DNA of 64,000 bases from Chrysoporthe austroafricana. Taxonomy: Eukaryota > Ascomycota > Sordariomycetes > Diaporthales > Cryphonectriaceae. Numbering within the stretch: the stretch's first letter is position 1; every line of letters starts with the position of its first letter. The translations under genes and the position numbers were made by a program. Below, in pieces: positions 32,271 through 44,884 of the stretch. The notes beneath the pieces were generated by a model. That model had not been told where the DNA came from, did no database searches, and saw only the letters and a program-made list of their open reading frames with translations. Where the stretch lies: NCBI GenBank assembly GCA_001051155.2, contig JYIP02000001.1, positions 4,030,001 to 4,094,000 of the forward strand. The letters are read 5' to 3'.

Positions 32271-33414
32271 ACTTGGGCGGGGAAGGCAACGGCCGTAGGT
32301 AGAGAGGGCTGTAATGCGGCCTGGTAATTCTTCCCAATCTTTCTTTGCGTGGCGGACGGTACGTGGGTTGGTATAAGGTCTCGTGAACGTGAACGTGGGT
32401 GTGCAAAGTTCTCAAAACGTTTCTGGGTGGCGCATGCTTGCTTGGCCGAGAGTCCCATTCTTCTGATTCCCGTCTACGAGAACTACTCGATATATCCCAC
32501 CGGAGGGAGGTCCCTAGGTAGCATTAAATCGTTATTCTTTTGTCGGCGTTGAGGAGATGAACAGGTGCCCTGATGAGACCGGATGTGCCAGCTCTGCTCA
32601 GTACTGCCTGAACCGAAGCTCAAGTATTCCCATCATCCCCGCCGTGCCCAAGCAGTCTTTGACTGAGCGGTGAACCAGCCGAGAGTGATTTGAAATGCAA
32701 GACAGGTTGAGTCAAAGTTCATGTCAAAGTCCACTACACGATGTCCTTGATATTGGTCACATGGCAGGCAGCAAGGCAGATTGTACAGGAGGGACATCAG
32801 ACTGATGGGTGAATTAGTCAGGGGGCCAGGGATGGGCCTAGGCCATTTATGTGGGACCACTCCCAGCCAATAGCGGGAACAAGGCTTGCCTTTCACCTCC
32901 GCAGGCAGCTCGACTCCTAACCACAGGAGCAACAGGTGAGAGCCAGGAAAGCTACCACTCTACTTTACTGCTGCCAGCCTCCACCCCATCCTCGCGCGGT
33001 GGCTCTGTCACGAACCGATTTCCTTCGTAATTCCTTCTGGGCGAGTTTCGGCTTTTTCTTTCTATTCTTTCCCACTCCCCAGAGGCGGCTCCTCCGTACC
33101 TGCTGGTGGTCACAGCAACACCCAATGTCCAATTGAAAAAAAATCCCCCAACCACATCGACCAGCCTCATTTCTTGGGCCGGATCGCAGCTCGGCCATCC
33201 ATCGCGACAGCCACGCGCCGCCTTGCGGGGCCTCTTACCTACGACGTCAATTCGGTCCTGATCGCAGAGCCAAGGTAGCACCTGCGCGCTGCCCGCCGTC
33301 TCGACGCGTTGGGCGCGCGGCTCTCTGCGATCGCGCAACCCATCTCCTCCGCCAGTCGCATCCTCCTAAGCCACCTCCTTCGACGCCCCATCGCGAACGC
33401 GACCAGCTTCGAAG
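32271..33414. other. Intergenic and 5' leader of nup145
   Basis: The left part is the epsin 3' region. The right part (33.2-33.4 kb) is C-rich leader directly before the nup145 ATG. No distinct feature recognised. Confidence 0.4.
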
Positions 33415-36400
33415 ATGTCTTTCGGTGGCTTCGGTGGCTTCGGCCAGCAGAACAACACCCCGAACACGGGCGGCTTCGGCGGCTTCGGTTCCACCCCCAG
33501 CAACACCACCACCTCAGGTAAGTCCCATCGCCCCTCGACGTCGTTCACCTCCTCGCACCGGTCTCGCGTGGTGCTTCCGTGTCATGCTTCTTCTGCGTCT
33601 GCCCCCTTTGCGCGCCAGGCCTCCATCAACCAGCAACCCCAGCCGTGGCTGACATGACGTCCCCAAATACCAGCCTTCGGACAATCCTCCACGCCCGCGT
33701 TTGGATCGACAAATACCAATACTGGAGGCGGCCTTTTTGGCGGCTCTTCAGGCGGCGGCTTTGGCAGCAACACAGGTGGTATGATACATCACTTTTCCTT
33801 TGAACAAAGCGAGTGCGATGTTCCAGCGGTGGACTCGGGCGCGCAGACCGCCTCACAACATGCGCCTGGAACGCGCCAGCAGCATCCCACAAACCGGCGT
33901 TGAGTCGAGACTCTACTACCTACTTCCTTCAACATGAAGCTCACTCTCATTCTATGATGTTTGTTTTGACATAGACCCGATCTTGCTAACATTCCTCTCG
34001 GTCCAGGTGCCTTCGGAGCTACCTCCAATAACGCCTTTGGCGCCAAGCCAGCCTTTGGTGCTCCCGCCACTACTTCATCAGGAGGGGGCCTCTTCGGCTC
34101 TACGACCTCGACGACCGGCAGCGCGTTCGGTTCCGGCGGATTTGGCAGTAACACCACCTCCTCAACCCCGGGGTTCGGCGGTGGCTCCAGCAACACGATG
34201 TTTGGTGCCAATAAGCCTGCGTTCGGTGCGACGAACACTACGGCCACGGGCGCCGGCGGCTTGTTCGGGAGCAACCCAACCCCGTTTGGCAACACTGGCT
34301 CGGCCTTCGGGTCGACGGCCACCACTGCCGCTCTGCCAGACCCTCCTGGAACCGCAGTGGCTCCCTTTCAGCCGTACATGGAGAAGGAGGGGACCAGCAG
34401 CGCGCAGAACTCTTTCCAGAACATCCTGTTCCAGGAACCGTACAGGAAGTACTCTGTCGAGGAGCTGAGATTGGTGGACTACGCTCAGGGTCGTCAGTAT
34501 GGCAACGGTCCGAGCGGTGCTGCTGGTGCATTCGGTACCACATCTGGCTTCGGAAACACTGGCTTCGGGAACGCAACCCAGAACACAGGGTTTGGAACCA
34601 GCAATACGTCGACGGGTCTGTTCGGCAACAATTCGCAACAGACTTCGACAGGCTTCGGCAACACTGGCACTGCGAACAACACCAGCGGCGGCTTTGGTGG
34701 TGGACTGTTCGGAAACCAGAACAAGCCCGCCACTACAGGCCTGTTCGGTAACACCGCAACCTCGCAGCCGGCTCAGTCCGGTGGTCTCTTCTCGAGCAAT
34801 ACAGGAGGTGGCTTTGGCAATACCGGGACTACGAACGCCTTTGGCAGCACCCCGTCTACGAACACCGGCGGTGGTCTGTTTGGCAACCAGAATCAGAACA
34901 AGCCCGCTGGTGGGTTCGGCAGCAGCTTCGGAAACAACACGAGCGGTACCTTTGGCAACACTGGAACCAGTGCTTTTGGCGCCACCGCGAACAACACGGG
35001 TACCGGCGGTGGACTGTTCGGAAACCAAAACCAGGCCAGCAGCACGGGGGCCGGTCTGTTTGGTGCGACCAACACTCAGCAGCCGAACCAGACCGGCGGC
35101 TTCCCTTCCACTTTCGGGACTCAGAACCAGCAGCAGCAAGGCGGTCTGTTTGGTAACCAACCGAAGCCGGCTGGAGGCCTCTTTGGCAATACCAACACAC
35201 AGACAAGTACCGGCACTGGTCTCTTTGGACAGAGCTCTACGTCCAGCCCGTTCGGCCAAGCGAACAATCAAACGCAACAGCAGAGCACTGGGTTGTTCGG
35301 CGCAAAGCCTGCAACGACTGGTGGAGGTCTCTTCGGAAACACCCAGCAGCAGACAGGTCAAAGCGGCGGGGGTCTCTTCGGCGGCCTAGGAGGCACCAAC
35401 CAGACCCAGCAGCAGCCGGCGACCAACTCGCTGTTTGGCGGTCAAACCCAACAAAAACCTTCTCTCTTCGGCGCTCCTGCCCAGCCGGCCAGCACTGGTC
35501 TCTTCGGCCAGCCGGCACAGCAACAACAGACCAGCGGCCTTTTTGGAGGTACCCCTGTACAGCAGCCCCAGCAGAACACGCTTCTTGGTAGTTCTCTGTT
35601 CAACAGCTCTCAGAATGCGCAGTCCACTCCGCAGTCACTCACTGCTAGCATCAGCGATGTCAACGCGTTCGGGACGCCATCACTTTTCGCTGGCCTGGGA
35701 ACCACTGAGGTGCAGAATCCTGGTCCGCTTGCGACACCCTTGTCGTCCAAGAACAAAGGCCCCCGCAAGAACTCCATCTTGCCAATGTGGAAGCTCAACC
35801 CCGGATCAGGTTCGAAGTTTGTCACGCCAGTTAAGAGAGGATTTGGCTTCTCGTACAGCACTTACGGTTCGCCGGTCACTCCCTCCAGCAACGGCAGCAC
35901 TCCCGGCACCTTCGGACAGAGCCTGCTCGGTGCTGGCCAGCTGAATCGGTCTCTCAACAAGAGCTTTTCCTCCAGCAACCTGCGCAGAAGCATCAACGCT
36001 GAGGACAGCATCCTGTCGCCCGGCTCGTTCTCCGCCAGCATGGGTCCCCGTTCTTACGGCAGTGGCCGCTTGAACAAGCTGACGGTTGACAAGTCGCTGC
36101 GAGTCGATCTGTTCTCTCCGATTTCCAAGGAGAAGGCCGCCGAATCGCCAAACGGCCCGCGCAAGCTCCCTAAGCGGGTCAGCTTCGACACCAGCAATGT
36201 TGAACCCGGCAACAGCTCCCCTGGCACCGTTGGAAGCGCCGGGTCGTCTGCAGGCTCGACACCTGATCTGGGATACATCCGCGCTCCCAACGGTACCACC
36301 CCAACTGCAAACGGCACCACTTCCCGAAGCCCGAGCGGCCCGCCCGAGATGGAGCAGGTCAGAGGAAACGAGCTTGCGGTGGTTCCTGAGGAGCAGTCGC

Positions 36401-39400
36401 CTGTTTCTAGCGCGACTGCTTCTTTTGTCGGTGCCCCCGGCAAGGAGGCAGGAAAGTATTGGATGTCACCCTCGAAAGAGGAGCTCCAGAAGATGAATCG
36501 GGTACAGCTCTCTCAGGTGTCCGATTTCACAGTCGGCCGGGAGAACGTGGGCCATGTCAGATTTCTGGTTCCTGTTGACCTGACCAACATTGACATCGAT
36601 AAGATTTCTGGTGAAATCGTTGTCCTGGAGACTCGATCATGCACAGTCTACCCGGACAATGTCAAGAAGGCTCCTATGGGCAAGGGCCTGAATGTGCCAT
36701 CCGAGATTTCCCTTCTGTTTTCGTGGCCACGAAACATGGACAAGAAAACAGGGCTTCCCATCAAGAGCGGTCGTCACCTCGACAAGCACATCCGCAAGCT
36801 GCAGAACACCGAGGACACAACATTCGTCTCCTACGACCCGGAGAACGGCAACTGGACTTTCACTGTTGAGCACTTCACCACTTATGGACTCGATTATGAT
36901 GACGACGACACTGATGGCGAGACTCTCGGTGACATCACTGTCGAAGAGGTGCCTCTTCCCTCCCCGCCCAAGCGGATGGACGAGACCTCTCCTTCCGAGG
37001 AGCCAGAGGACACTTTCGAGTTCAGGCGCAAGCGTCGCGCCCTCCCAGGCGCCTTCGACTACACAGGCGCTGTGTCCGAAGACGAAGAAGAGGCGGCTGA
37101 TGATAACCAGCAGTCTTTTTTATCTGAACGCTCCGCGGGTTCTGCGTCCCAAGCCCTAGTGCCACAGCAGGGTGAGGAAATGGACGTTGAACATGCTCTG
37201 CCTGAGGACCAAGCTGCGAGCGCTTACCTTGGGTACCATCACGCCGCGGAGCCAGAATTTGACTCGCCGTACCATGGATCGATGGCCGAGTACCAAGAGA
37301 CACCTGGTGGGATTATGAGGGCCAGGCTGCAAGCCATCAAGGGAGCGAACACCCCTTTGAGGATCCAGGTTGCCGATGGTGACGACTGGGCGGATATGCT
37401 GCAGAAGACCATCAATCCGCAGAAGCGGGACCGGGCTGCCCTGAAGTCGGCCAACGAGGAGGCAACTTACGAGGCTCTCAAGGAGAGCATACGAAAGGAA
37501 GAGGATTCTTCCGCAAAACCCAAGATTGTGTCGGATGGTCGTGGTTTTGCGACGGGCATTGAGCTCATGAATTCGCTATTTGAGAAGCCGAAGGCGGCGG
37601 CCAGGTCTGCTGTGCCAGCCGCAATCCCGACTTCTGGGTTCAAGGTCGGTACTTTACCTGTCTGTTAAATTGCATATATGGGTGGGCGACAGGCGTGTTG
37701 TTGTATTTATTCATGTGCATTGCTTAATAAATTGAGCTTATACTAAGACCCCGTTTCCTTTTTTTTAGTGGCAATACAAGAGACAAGACAACACCGATCA
37801 AGAAGAGATGGACCCTAACGACAGGGCATTCCACGAGACACTCCGCCCGAGTTGGGGCCCCGATGGTACCCTGGTCCTCGCGACGGCCCCGAAGGTCCTT
37901 TCGCGATCATCTCGGCGAGCTTTCGAGAAGGATGGCATCATGTCCATGAGCCGTCTCAACATCGTCTCCGAGAACCGCGACGTCCGATTCGCCAAGTTCG
38001 CCAACGAGTCCTCGGCCAAGGCTCTCGCCAACCAGATCTCGCTGACGACCGTAAACGTCGTCAACAATGTGCCCACCGTTGGGCTGGGATCAGCCAACTC
38101 GTTGACGGCTTTCTTCCACGGTCAGGATCTGCAGAGCCCGGTGAACGCTCACGAGAAGATGGTTTGGGATCTTGCGAGCATCTTGTTCGATCCAGTTGTC
38201 GATGTACAGGGTCGACCGGTTGCACCAGCGGGACTCCGACAGGCTCGTCGCCGGAACCTCTCGAAGTTCTGGCAGGGCATCGTCGAGGAGGCGGCCAATC
38301 GCGATGTCGGCATGGCGCACACGTCTGAGGACAAGGCCATCGCGGCTCTGTCTGGCCACCGCATCCCCGACGCTTGCAAGCACCTTCTCGACGGCAAGAA
38401 CTTCCGCCTTGCGACCCTCGTGTCCCTCATCGGCACCAACGACCGGTTGATGCAGGACATGCGGGACCAGGTGAAGGAGTGGCGCGAGTCCAACGTCCTC
38501 TCCGAGTTTGCCGACCCGCTTCGCGCCATCTATGAGCTTCTTGGTGGCAATGTTTGTGTGGTCGAGGGAAGGAAGGGCGCCATGGAGAACCGTATGGAGT
38601 CGTTCGTCATTTCCGATAGGTTCGGCATGGATTGGAAACGGTCGTTCGGTCTCCGTCTGTGGTATGCGATCACATCCAACGATGATGTGGTCGAGGCGAT
38701 ACACGCCTTCGAGGAGGATCTCAGACAAGACAAGGAGAAGCCGCCCAAGCCTTGGTTTGCGGAGCAGGGCATTCCGACTTTGTGGGAGGACCCTGACCCG
38801 GAGAAGCGGGAGGACCTGCTCTGGGGACTTCTGAAGCTATACGCCGACAAAGACACTGACCTCAGCGATGTGCTCCGACCCGAAAACTCGCAGCTGTCGC
38901 CGTTGGACTTCCGTCTGTGCTGGCAGCTCGGCCAGGCCCTCATCAACACCGGCAAGGTTGGTTTCGGCGAAGACGCCAACGACAAGGCGGACGCTGCCAC
39001 TGTGTCTTTCGCCTCGCAGCTCACCAGCGAGGGCAACTGGCTCGAGGCCGTCTTTGTTCTCCTCCACCTGACCAACTCAGCAGCCCGTGCCAAGGCCATC
39101 CAGGAGCACTTGTCTCGCCACGCCCACCTGATAGGCAGCGAGACGAGCGAGGACTTTGTCACGCTCACGCAGTCTTTCAAGGTGCCGGCCGGCTGGATCT
39201 GGCAAGCCAAGGCCCTGTTCCAGCGCGCCGTGAAGAAGGACGCCAAGCTGGAGGTCATCTACCTCCTCCGGGCGGCCTCGTACGGCGAGGCCCACAAGAC
39301 CTTCGTCAAGCACGTCGCCCCCCTCGCCATCATCGAGCGCGACTACGAGGGCCTGTGGGAGATGCTGGCCCAGTTCTCGAGCGCGGAGGGCTCGATCGCC

Positions 39401-39827
39401 GACTGGAACCTGGGCGGCAAGATCTACGCGGACTTCCTGGTGGTCATGCAGCACGTCCAGCGCGGCAACCTGTCGGACGCCCCGCAGGGCGCCGTGAAGA
39501 GCCTCATGGCCGGTCTGCCCGCCATGCACGAGAGCGTCCAGGTGCGGGGCGATGCGGACGTCGTCGAGGTCGCGGCCGTTGCGGACATGGCGAACGTCGT
39601 GGCCAAGGTTGTGGTGGAGCTTTCTAAGAAGAAACAGGTGAGTTGATCACATGATGTTTATCCCCATGGCGGGTACTGTGGTCGTGGATGGGAGGCTAAC
39701 GATTGTTGTATAGGCCCAATTCTCGAAGGTCCTCGGCCTGCCGCTCACGGAGGATGCATATCTCAAGTACTCGAACGAGTTGGCTTTCAAGTATTATCAG
39801 GATGTCATGGCTGGCGCTGGGAACTGA
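33415..39827 (+). CDS. nup145: Nucleoporin Nup145 (Nup98-Nup96 precursor)
   Basis: Exons are 33415-33517, 33674-33778, 34007-37644, 37769-39637 and 39714-39827, about 1942 residues. Residues 1-~680 are FG/GLFG repeats (SGGLFSSN, TGLFGQ and many more) forming the permeability barrier. A GLEBS-like break (FQPYMEKEGTSSAQNSFQNI and YSVEELRLVDYAQGRQY) lies near residue 190. The autoproteolytic domain contains YWMSPSKEELQKMNRVQLSQ and ends at TVEHF/TTYGLDYDDDD, which would release Nup98-like and Nup96-like halves. The C-terminal half (WGPDGTLVLATAPKVL, NLSKFWQGIVEEA, LPLTEDAYLKYSNELA) is the alpha-solenoid member of the Y-complex scaffold. Intron 4 uses a weak GTCGGT donor, chosen because it keeps phase; exon 2 could end three bases earlier (33775). 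Confidence 0.93.
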
Positions 39828-40578
39828 GTGACCATCGCGAAGCGAAGCAAGGAAGCAGGCCAAGAGGCTGAAAAAGGAAAGAAAGACGGGCATCGGAGCA
39901 TATGAGCATATTGGCACATTTTCCCTCCCATTCTCGAGAGCATTCTGCCTCTCCGGCGATGTTTGGATGTTGTAGGAACAGGGACACACAGAGAGAGAAG
40001 ACCCCAATGAAATGACGGAAAAGGGCTGGCCGGGTTACCTGGGAGATTCGGCAGCCAGCCGGAGCCGGGAGAGAGCGCGGCACGAAGAGACAGCTCGGCG
40101 TGTTGTTATGTTACATGCCATCGGCAAGGTGCATCTTGCCCACTAGGTAGATTTAGATAGCACCGAACGGAGCTCAAGGCTCTATTTAGTGTCTCGGAAC
40201 TGTTATGTACCGCGCGCGTTTGTGACCATGTGCTGTGCTGTTGTGACTTGGTTCCGGGTGGGTGCGTCTATAGTCAGCTCTTGACAGATAATTATATATA
40301 TATAGATAAGAATGCCATCAGGACATTTCCTCGACGAATGAACCGTTAACCCTCTACGCTACTTCGTGCTTGTAACTATGTAGCAGGCGATCGATGCCTC
40401 GCAGGACTATGGCACACAACAGACGAGGGCATTATTAGGATGACAGTCACGACAAGTTCCTTACCGCTTACGCTCAAGATTACGCCACAGCGCACCGGAG
40501 TGGCTTCTCCTCGCACATCACTCAACCACAGAGACTCACAGGACCTGCTGCGCAGATAAGACGTCCGCCCATTCTTCC
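39828..40578. terminator. Convergent 3' region between nup145 and the P450 gene
   Basis: The two genes end towards each other, so this 750 bp holds both 3' UTRs and polyadenylation regions. AT-rich patches (TATATATATATAG near 40.3 kb) are present; no exact poly(A) site is assigned. Confidence 0.35.
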
Positions 40579-42351
40579 TCACGGCACAACCTCAACCGGC
40601 TCCCCGTCCGCCCCCGCCCGCAGCCGCAGCCGCAGCCTCACCTCGGCCGCCTGCGCGGCGACCGGCTCCAGGATGTGCACGGGGAGCACGCGGTAGTCCA
40701 CGGCGGGCACGCGGACGGCGGCCCCGCCGGGGCCCGCGATCTCGAACCGCAGCACCACGCACGCCACGAAGCTCAGGATCTCCGCCGTCGCGAAGTGCCG
40801 GCCCGGGCACAGCGTCCGCCCGCCGCCGAAGCCGCGGAACGCCGACGCCGCCACCGGGTGGGCGGCCCCGCTAGGCTCGGCCTCCTCCTCCTCCTCCTCC
40901 TCCTCCTCCTCCTCCTCCTCCTCCCCCCCGGGAGAGGACAACGAGGGCGACGACATGTGCCGCTCCGGTCGGAACTCGTCCGCATCCTCGCCCCAGATCG
41001 CCTTTTCCGCGTGCATCACGCCCCCGGCGATCTGCACCACGCCGCCCCGCCGCAGCAGGTACTCCTCGCCCCGCCCCGCGCCCGCCGCGAGGGCCGTGTC
41101 CTCCTTGACGAGCCGCGTGGAGAGGTTGTTCGAGCCCAGCCGCAGCACCTCGCGGAAGACGGCGTGCAGCGTCGGGCACGCCCGGGACCCGCCCCGCGCG
41201 AGCGCGCCGACGCTGAGCCGCCTCCGCCCCGCCTTCCCGTCGCCGGCCGCCGGCTCGACCGCGCCGCAGGCCGCGAGCTCCGCGCGCACGGCCCCGAGGA
41301 GCCGCGGCGAGGCGGCGAGGCGGAGCAGCGCCCAGAACGCCACGGCGGCCGTGTTCACGGCGCCCGCGAACAGGAAGCTCATCTCCGAGCGCGCGACGCC
41401 GTCGGCCGCGAGGCCGTGCGCGCGGGCGGTGCGGATGCGGTCGAGGACGACGGGCGCCGCGCCGCCACCCGTGCCGCCGGTGCCGCCACCACCACCCGCC
41501 GGCTCGTAGCGCGCCTCGTCGACGTACGCGCGGAACGCGGCCGCGAGCCGCTCGCGCCCGCGGTAGGCGCGGCGGGCGGTGACGGAGGGGGCGACGCCGG
41601 CGAGCAGGCCGCCCAGGCCGTGGTCCCAGTCCCAGAAGGCGCGCTCGAGGTCCGGGCGCGCGGCGAGGGGGTTGCGCGGGCCGTAGAGCAGGCGGGCGGT
41701 GGCGCGCAGCACGAGGCGGCGGGCCCAGGGGAGCAGCGCCTCGGGGCGGCCGGCGCCCGTGGCACCGAGGTCCGGCCGCGCGGCGGCGGCGTACGCGTCC
41801 AGCTCCACGGTGAGCTCCCGCACGGCTGCCGCCGTCAGGGCGTCCAGCCGGGGCCCCGGGCCGAGGTGGGCGGCGAGCGTGCCGTGGAGGTCGCCCAGGA
41901 GGCCCGGCGGCTCGCCGCGCTCCGGGTCGAGCCCGCGGCCCACGATGGCCCGCGTGGCGTCGTCGAGGCCCATGGCCCTCTGCACGAGGTCCGGGACCAG
42001 GGCGTTGAAGGACAGCTGCCGGGTGGGCCGGCGCTGGACCGCGAGGGCGAGGGAGGGCGAGGTGACGATGTACAGCCGCGAGTACGGCACGACGAGCGTG
42101 AAGATGGGGAGGTGGGGGTTGGCCAGCCCCAGGGCGCGGACGTAGTGGCCGCCCTGGAGGGCCATGAGGAGGAGGTGGCCTATGTACGGTATAGGCAGCG
42201 GGCAGGCGACGATCTGGGGCTCAAGCGGGTGGGCCTTCTGGCGGGAGAGGTGCGAGAGGACGAGGTAGGCTGTGAGGGCGGCGAGGAGGATCGTCGTGGG
42301 CACGGCGGAGAGGGGCCATGCCGAAGGCCAGAGGTCCGTTCGGTCCATCAT
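40579..42351 (-). CDS. Cytochrome P450 with polyglutamate tract
   Basis: Intronless, ATG 42351, 590 residues. An N-terminal anchor (AVPTTILLAALTAYLVLSHL) is followed by a Pro-containing hinge, indicating an ER membrane enzyme. The I-helix region is MSFLFAGAVNTAAVAFWALL, the ExxR motif is in FREVLRLGSNN (~400), and the heme loop is FGGGRTLCPGRHFA with the Cys ligand at ~514. The I-helix lacks the usual acidic-Thr pair (AGxxT) and has AGAVNTA, as in CYP7/CYP8-like P450s; this is a family-level resemblance only. Fourteen consecutive GAG codons (40923-40882) encode a polyglutamate run about 25 residues before the heme loop. Coding GC is very high. The substrate is unknown; no co-directed biosynthetic genes adjoin it. 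Confidence 0.9.
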   Translation of the reverse strand: MMDRTDLWPSAWPLSAVPTTILLAALTAYLVLSHLSRQKAHPLEPQIVACPLPIPYIGHLLLMALQGGHYVRALGLANPHLPIFTLVVPYSRLYIVTSPSLALAVQRRPTRQLSFNALVPDLVQRAMGLDDATRAIVGRGLDPERGEPPGLLGDLHGTLAAHLGPGPRLDALTAAAVRELTVELDAYAAAARPDLGATGAGRPEALLPWARRLVLRATARLLYGPRNPLAARPDLERAFWDWDHGLGGLLAGVAPSVTARRAYRGRERLAAAFRAYVDEARYEPAGGGGGTGGTGGGAAPVVLDRIRTARAHGLAADGVARSEMSFLFAGAVNTAAVAFWALLRLAASPRLLGAVRAELAACGAVEPAAGDGKAGRRRLSVGALARGGSRACPTLHAVFREVLRLGSNNLSTRLVKEDTALAAGAGRGEEYLLRRGGVVQIAGGVMHAEKAIWGEDADEFRPERHMSSPSLSSPGGEEEEEEEEEEEEEEAEPSGAAHPVAASAFRGFGGGRTLCPGRHFATAEILSFVACVVLRFEIAGPGGAAVRVPAVDYRVLPVHILEPVAAQAAEVRLRLRLRAGADGEPVEVVP

Positions 42352-44884
42352 GGAGGATGATTGGTATCAAGTAATTATGCTGCATTGAACGGAGCCAGGC
42401 GGTCAACTCATCGCCGAGAGGACGTGCGGATGAGATGAGCGCGGAGCTATATATATGTGAGTAGAAACAAAGAGTCCCTGACAAACAATACCGACAGTGT
42501 CTGGCCAGGAGGGTTAGCAGATAGTGAGCTTATGCCTGGGCGAACAAGGATACGTTCTCGCCCTGCCCTGCCTCGCAGCCACCCTTGCAGATGAGACGTA
42601 CATAAGAGCATGCCCTCGCCTGTCTCATTATGCCCTGGTCCGCCAGCGAGCGACTGCAGCTGCCGTTCGCCCGTGCTGGAGAGACAACTTATAGTGAGTG
42701 TTCATGCGGTCCGGGCTGCCGAATATTCCGATTCGCCAACGCACGGAACCGATAAGCCGGCCATACAGGGTGGAAGAGCAGCAGCAGCCCAAGTCACCCT
42801 CTGGATGTCTCGCGTGTGCCTGCGCAGGTATTTGAGCACGCCTGTGCCCTGGGCCCGATTCGAGCCTCATAGCCAAAAGGTGTGCCGCGCCACCTCCCGA
42901 TCCGCGCGGCAGACACGCCGTTGATTCTCCTTTCTGGCGGCGGCGTGTTGCTGCTGGTGGTGCGGCGAGGAGGACGGCCCATGCAGGAGGCTGGTCTCGC
43001 CGGGGTTTTTTTTGGAGCGGAACGCGCGTACTGTGGTAGCTCGTGGCACTCAGCATGCTTCTCTCTTCCTCCGTACACGTACGCGCTGTCGTGCAGGGTA
43101 TGCGTGAGCTGCGTTTCTGGACTGTGACGCCGCCTCCACCGCTCCTGGGCCACGCCTGCTCGCACGCTGATGCGAAAACTGTAGAAGAAGACCTTTTAGC
43201 TTTCGTCTTCCCAGTTGAGGAGAAAGGAGCGTGCAAGGTTCAATACGACGCCAAGGCCCAGCACAATTTAGGTCCTGGAGGGTTTCCTGGATAGCGTCGA
43301 GCTGGCTGACGAATCCGTCTGCCGTCTTGAACTGGCTGGTCCGGAGGCTGTTGAATTCAGATAAGAGGCTCTGAAGCTGTACCAGTCCAGCGCCTATATA
43401 GTGGTTTCATCCGAGACTGACCAGGCCGACGATAGTGTGTTGATGCGCGTTGATGTTACTCAGACCGAATTTGGCTCGGAAGGGCATAAGTCTAAATAAT
43501 CGGATTTGGAATTCTAAGGGAAAAGAGTTACGATTGTACTGATAATGTGTTGAAAACTTAGGCTCTAGAGAATGTATGTATCGAAGCTTGCTAGCTAGAC
43601 TTAACTGGATGGAGGGAAAGAACGGCCTATATAGAGAAGAGAGCCTTCTGGCCAGGGCCAGGGCGAATTTCGTCCTGGCTGGCCTGGTTTGAGGTTATCG
43701 TAACCATCAGACCATACCATACCATAATATAAACAAACTTACTGCAAATTATTCTCTGTACGGAAGTCGATACTTTAGACTTGAAGCTTTGCGACTTTAA
43801 CCACTTTACAACACGCATTAATCGGAACAATCCGTGTCCCTAACAGAATCTTGTTCGAAAGACGCCTTCAGAAATCGAATACGTTACAACGTTCGTTCAG
43901 GAGGGGCCGAAGAGCAGTACCCCAGCTGGGCTGCTATTAGTATCAGATTTGGCTCATTCTAAGCGTCGCCACGCTCGAAAGCGTCAAAAGGAGACTTCAT
44001 CGACGCGTGTAGAAAGTTCAAAATCGAGCCTGTCAGTCTAACAAGTCAGCAAAAGGCTCCCAAAGGGATTCAAAACCAAAGAAGGCCCATTGAAGGCAGG
44101 CACTTGCAATCACTATTACCATTCGTCAGAGAACTGCTGAGTAGACTATACTAAGAAAAGGAAGAATAGAAACAAGCAGAACAGAAAGAGAAAGAGCAAC
44201 AAGCTTCCATACATACATCCTCTAAAACTTAAGTTCTTGGTGCGATATAGTGATCTTCATACTCGAATTCCAGCACGCTAGAACAACTCTTCAGACCTAG
44301 AAAAACTCTCTAGCCAGTTTTCCCAGAAGAATGTATATAATTCAATTCACAGAAAAGAAGCCTGGCTGTTAGTGATCTCATTTCCCTGTTCAACAATATC
44401 TCAGGCCTTATCGGCTCTGCTAACCTAACGTTGTGGTATGTGACGCCTGTTCTGCTCAAGCGATGGAAGTGTTATCCAAACAATGACTGCTCCACGGAAG
44501 TTATTACAAAAGACAGGACTTCAAGCACGGGGATCTGGCTGCAGAGTCATGTCATAATCTGGCACACGCCTCCCGGTTTCCCCAGAGGCTTGCGATCGGT
44601 GGTCCCCACTGAGCACGATATAAACCAATCCATTCCCATTATGAAGAGCTCCTCGTCAAACACGCCCATGGTCGTACAAAATAAAAACAAGACCGACAAA
44701 TGCTGCGAAGTCGAACTAGACTCATTGCCGCGGCGGACTAGACGTGAGAAAGGTGAAAAAGGTAGATAGAGGCACCGCCCATCAGCGGTTTTAGACCTTC
44801 CTCCAGATTTTTTAATCAATCCACTGTCGTCCCTCGTCATTCCAGCGGCCGTGCTGCTCCCAACCTCGAACATCCCCCGGACCC
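42352..44884. other. Gene-poor interval, 2.5 kb
   Basis: The left third is the P450 promoter region (TATATATATG at about 42450). 43.5-44.4 kb is AT-rich with stops everywhere. Only the coding relic at 43259-43500 is protein-like. No transposon, RNA gene or repeat array recognised. Confidence 0.45.
43259..43500 (-). pseudogene. Short coding relic
   Basis: On the minus strand one frame gives NINAHQHTIVGLVSLG, a TGA, then GAGLVQLQSLLSEFNSLRTS and QFKTADGFVSQLDAIQETLQ. The helical Leu/Gln pattern is like the N-terminal prodomain seen in fungal STAND/ankyrin-type proteins, but this is a loose resemblance. No start or downstream domain is present, so it is recorded as a relic. Confidence 0.25.

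Noticed and set aside
33779..34006. A possible extra exon inside the 228-bp second intron of nup145
   Set aside because: Translations of the interval show no FG repeat and the single intron has a CTAAC branch and keeps phase.
34162..35361. 399-codon minus-strand frame
   Set aside because: Mirror of the Nup145 FG repeats; repetitive composition, no start context.
40675..42360. 561-codon open frame on the plus strand
   Set aside because: It lies wholly antisense to the P450 gene, is Arg/Ala/Gly-rich and has no domain; high coding GC keeps the opposite strand open.
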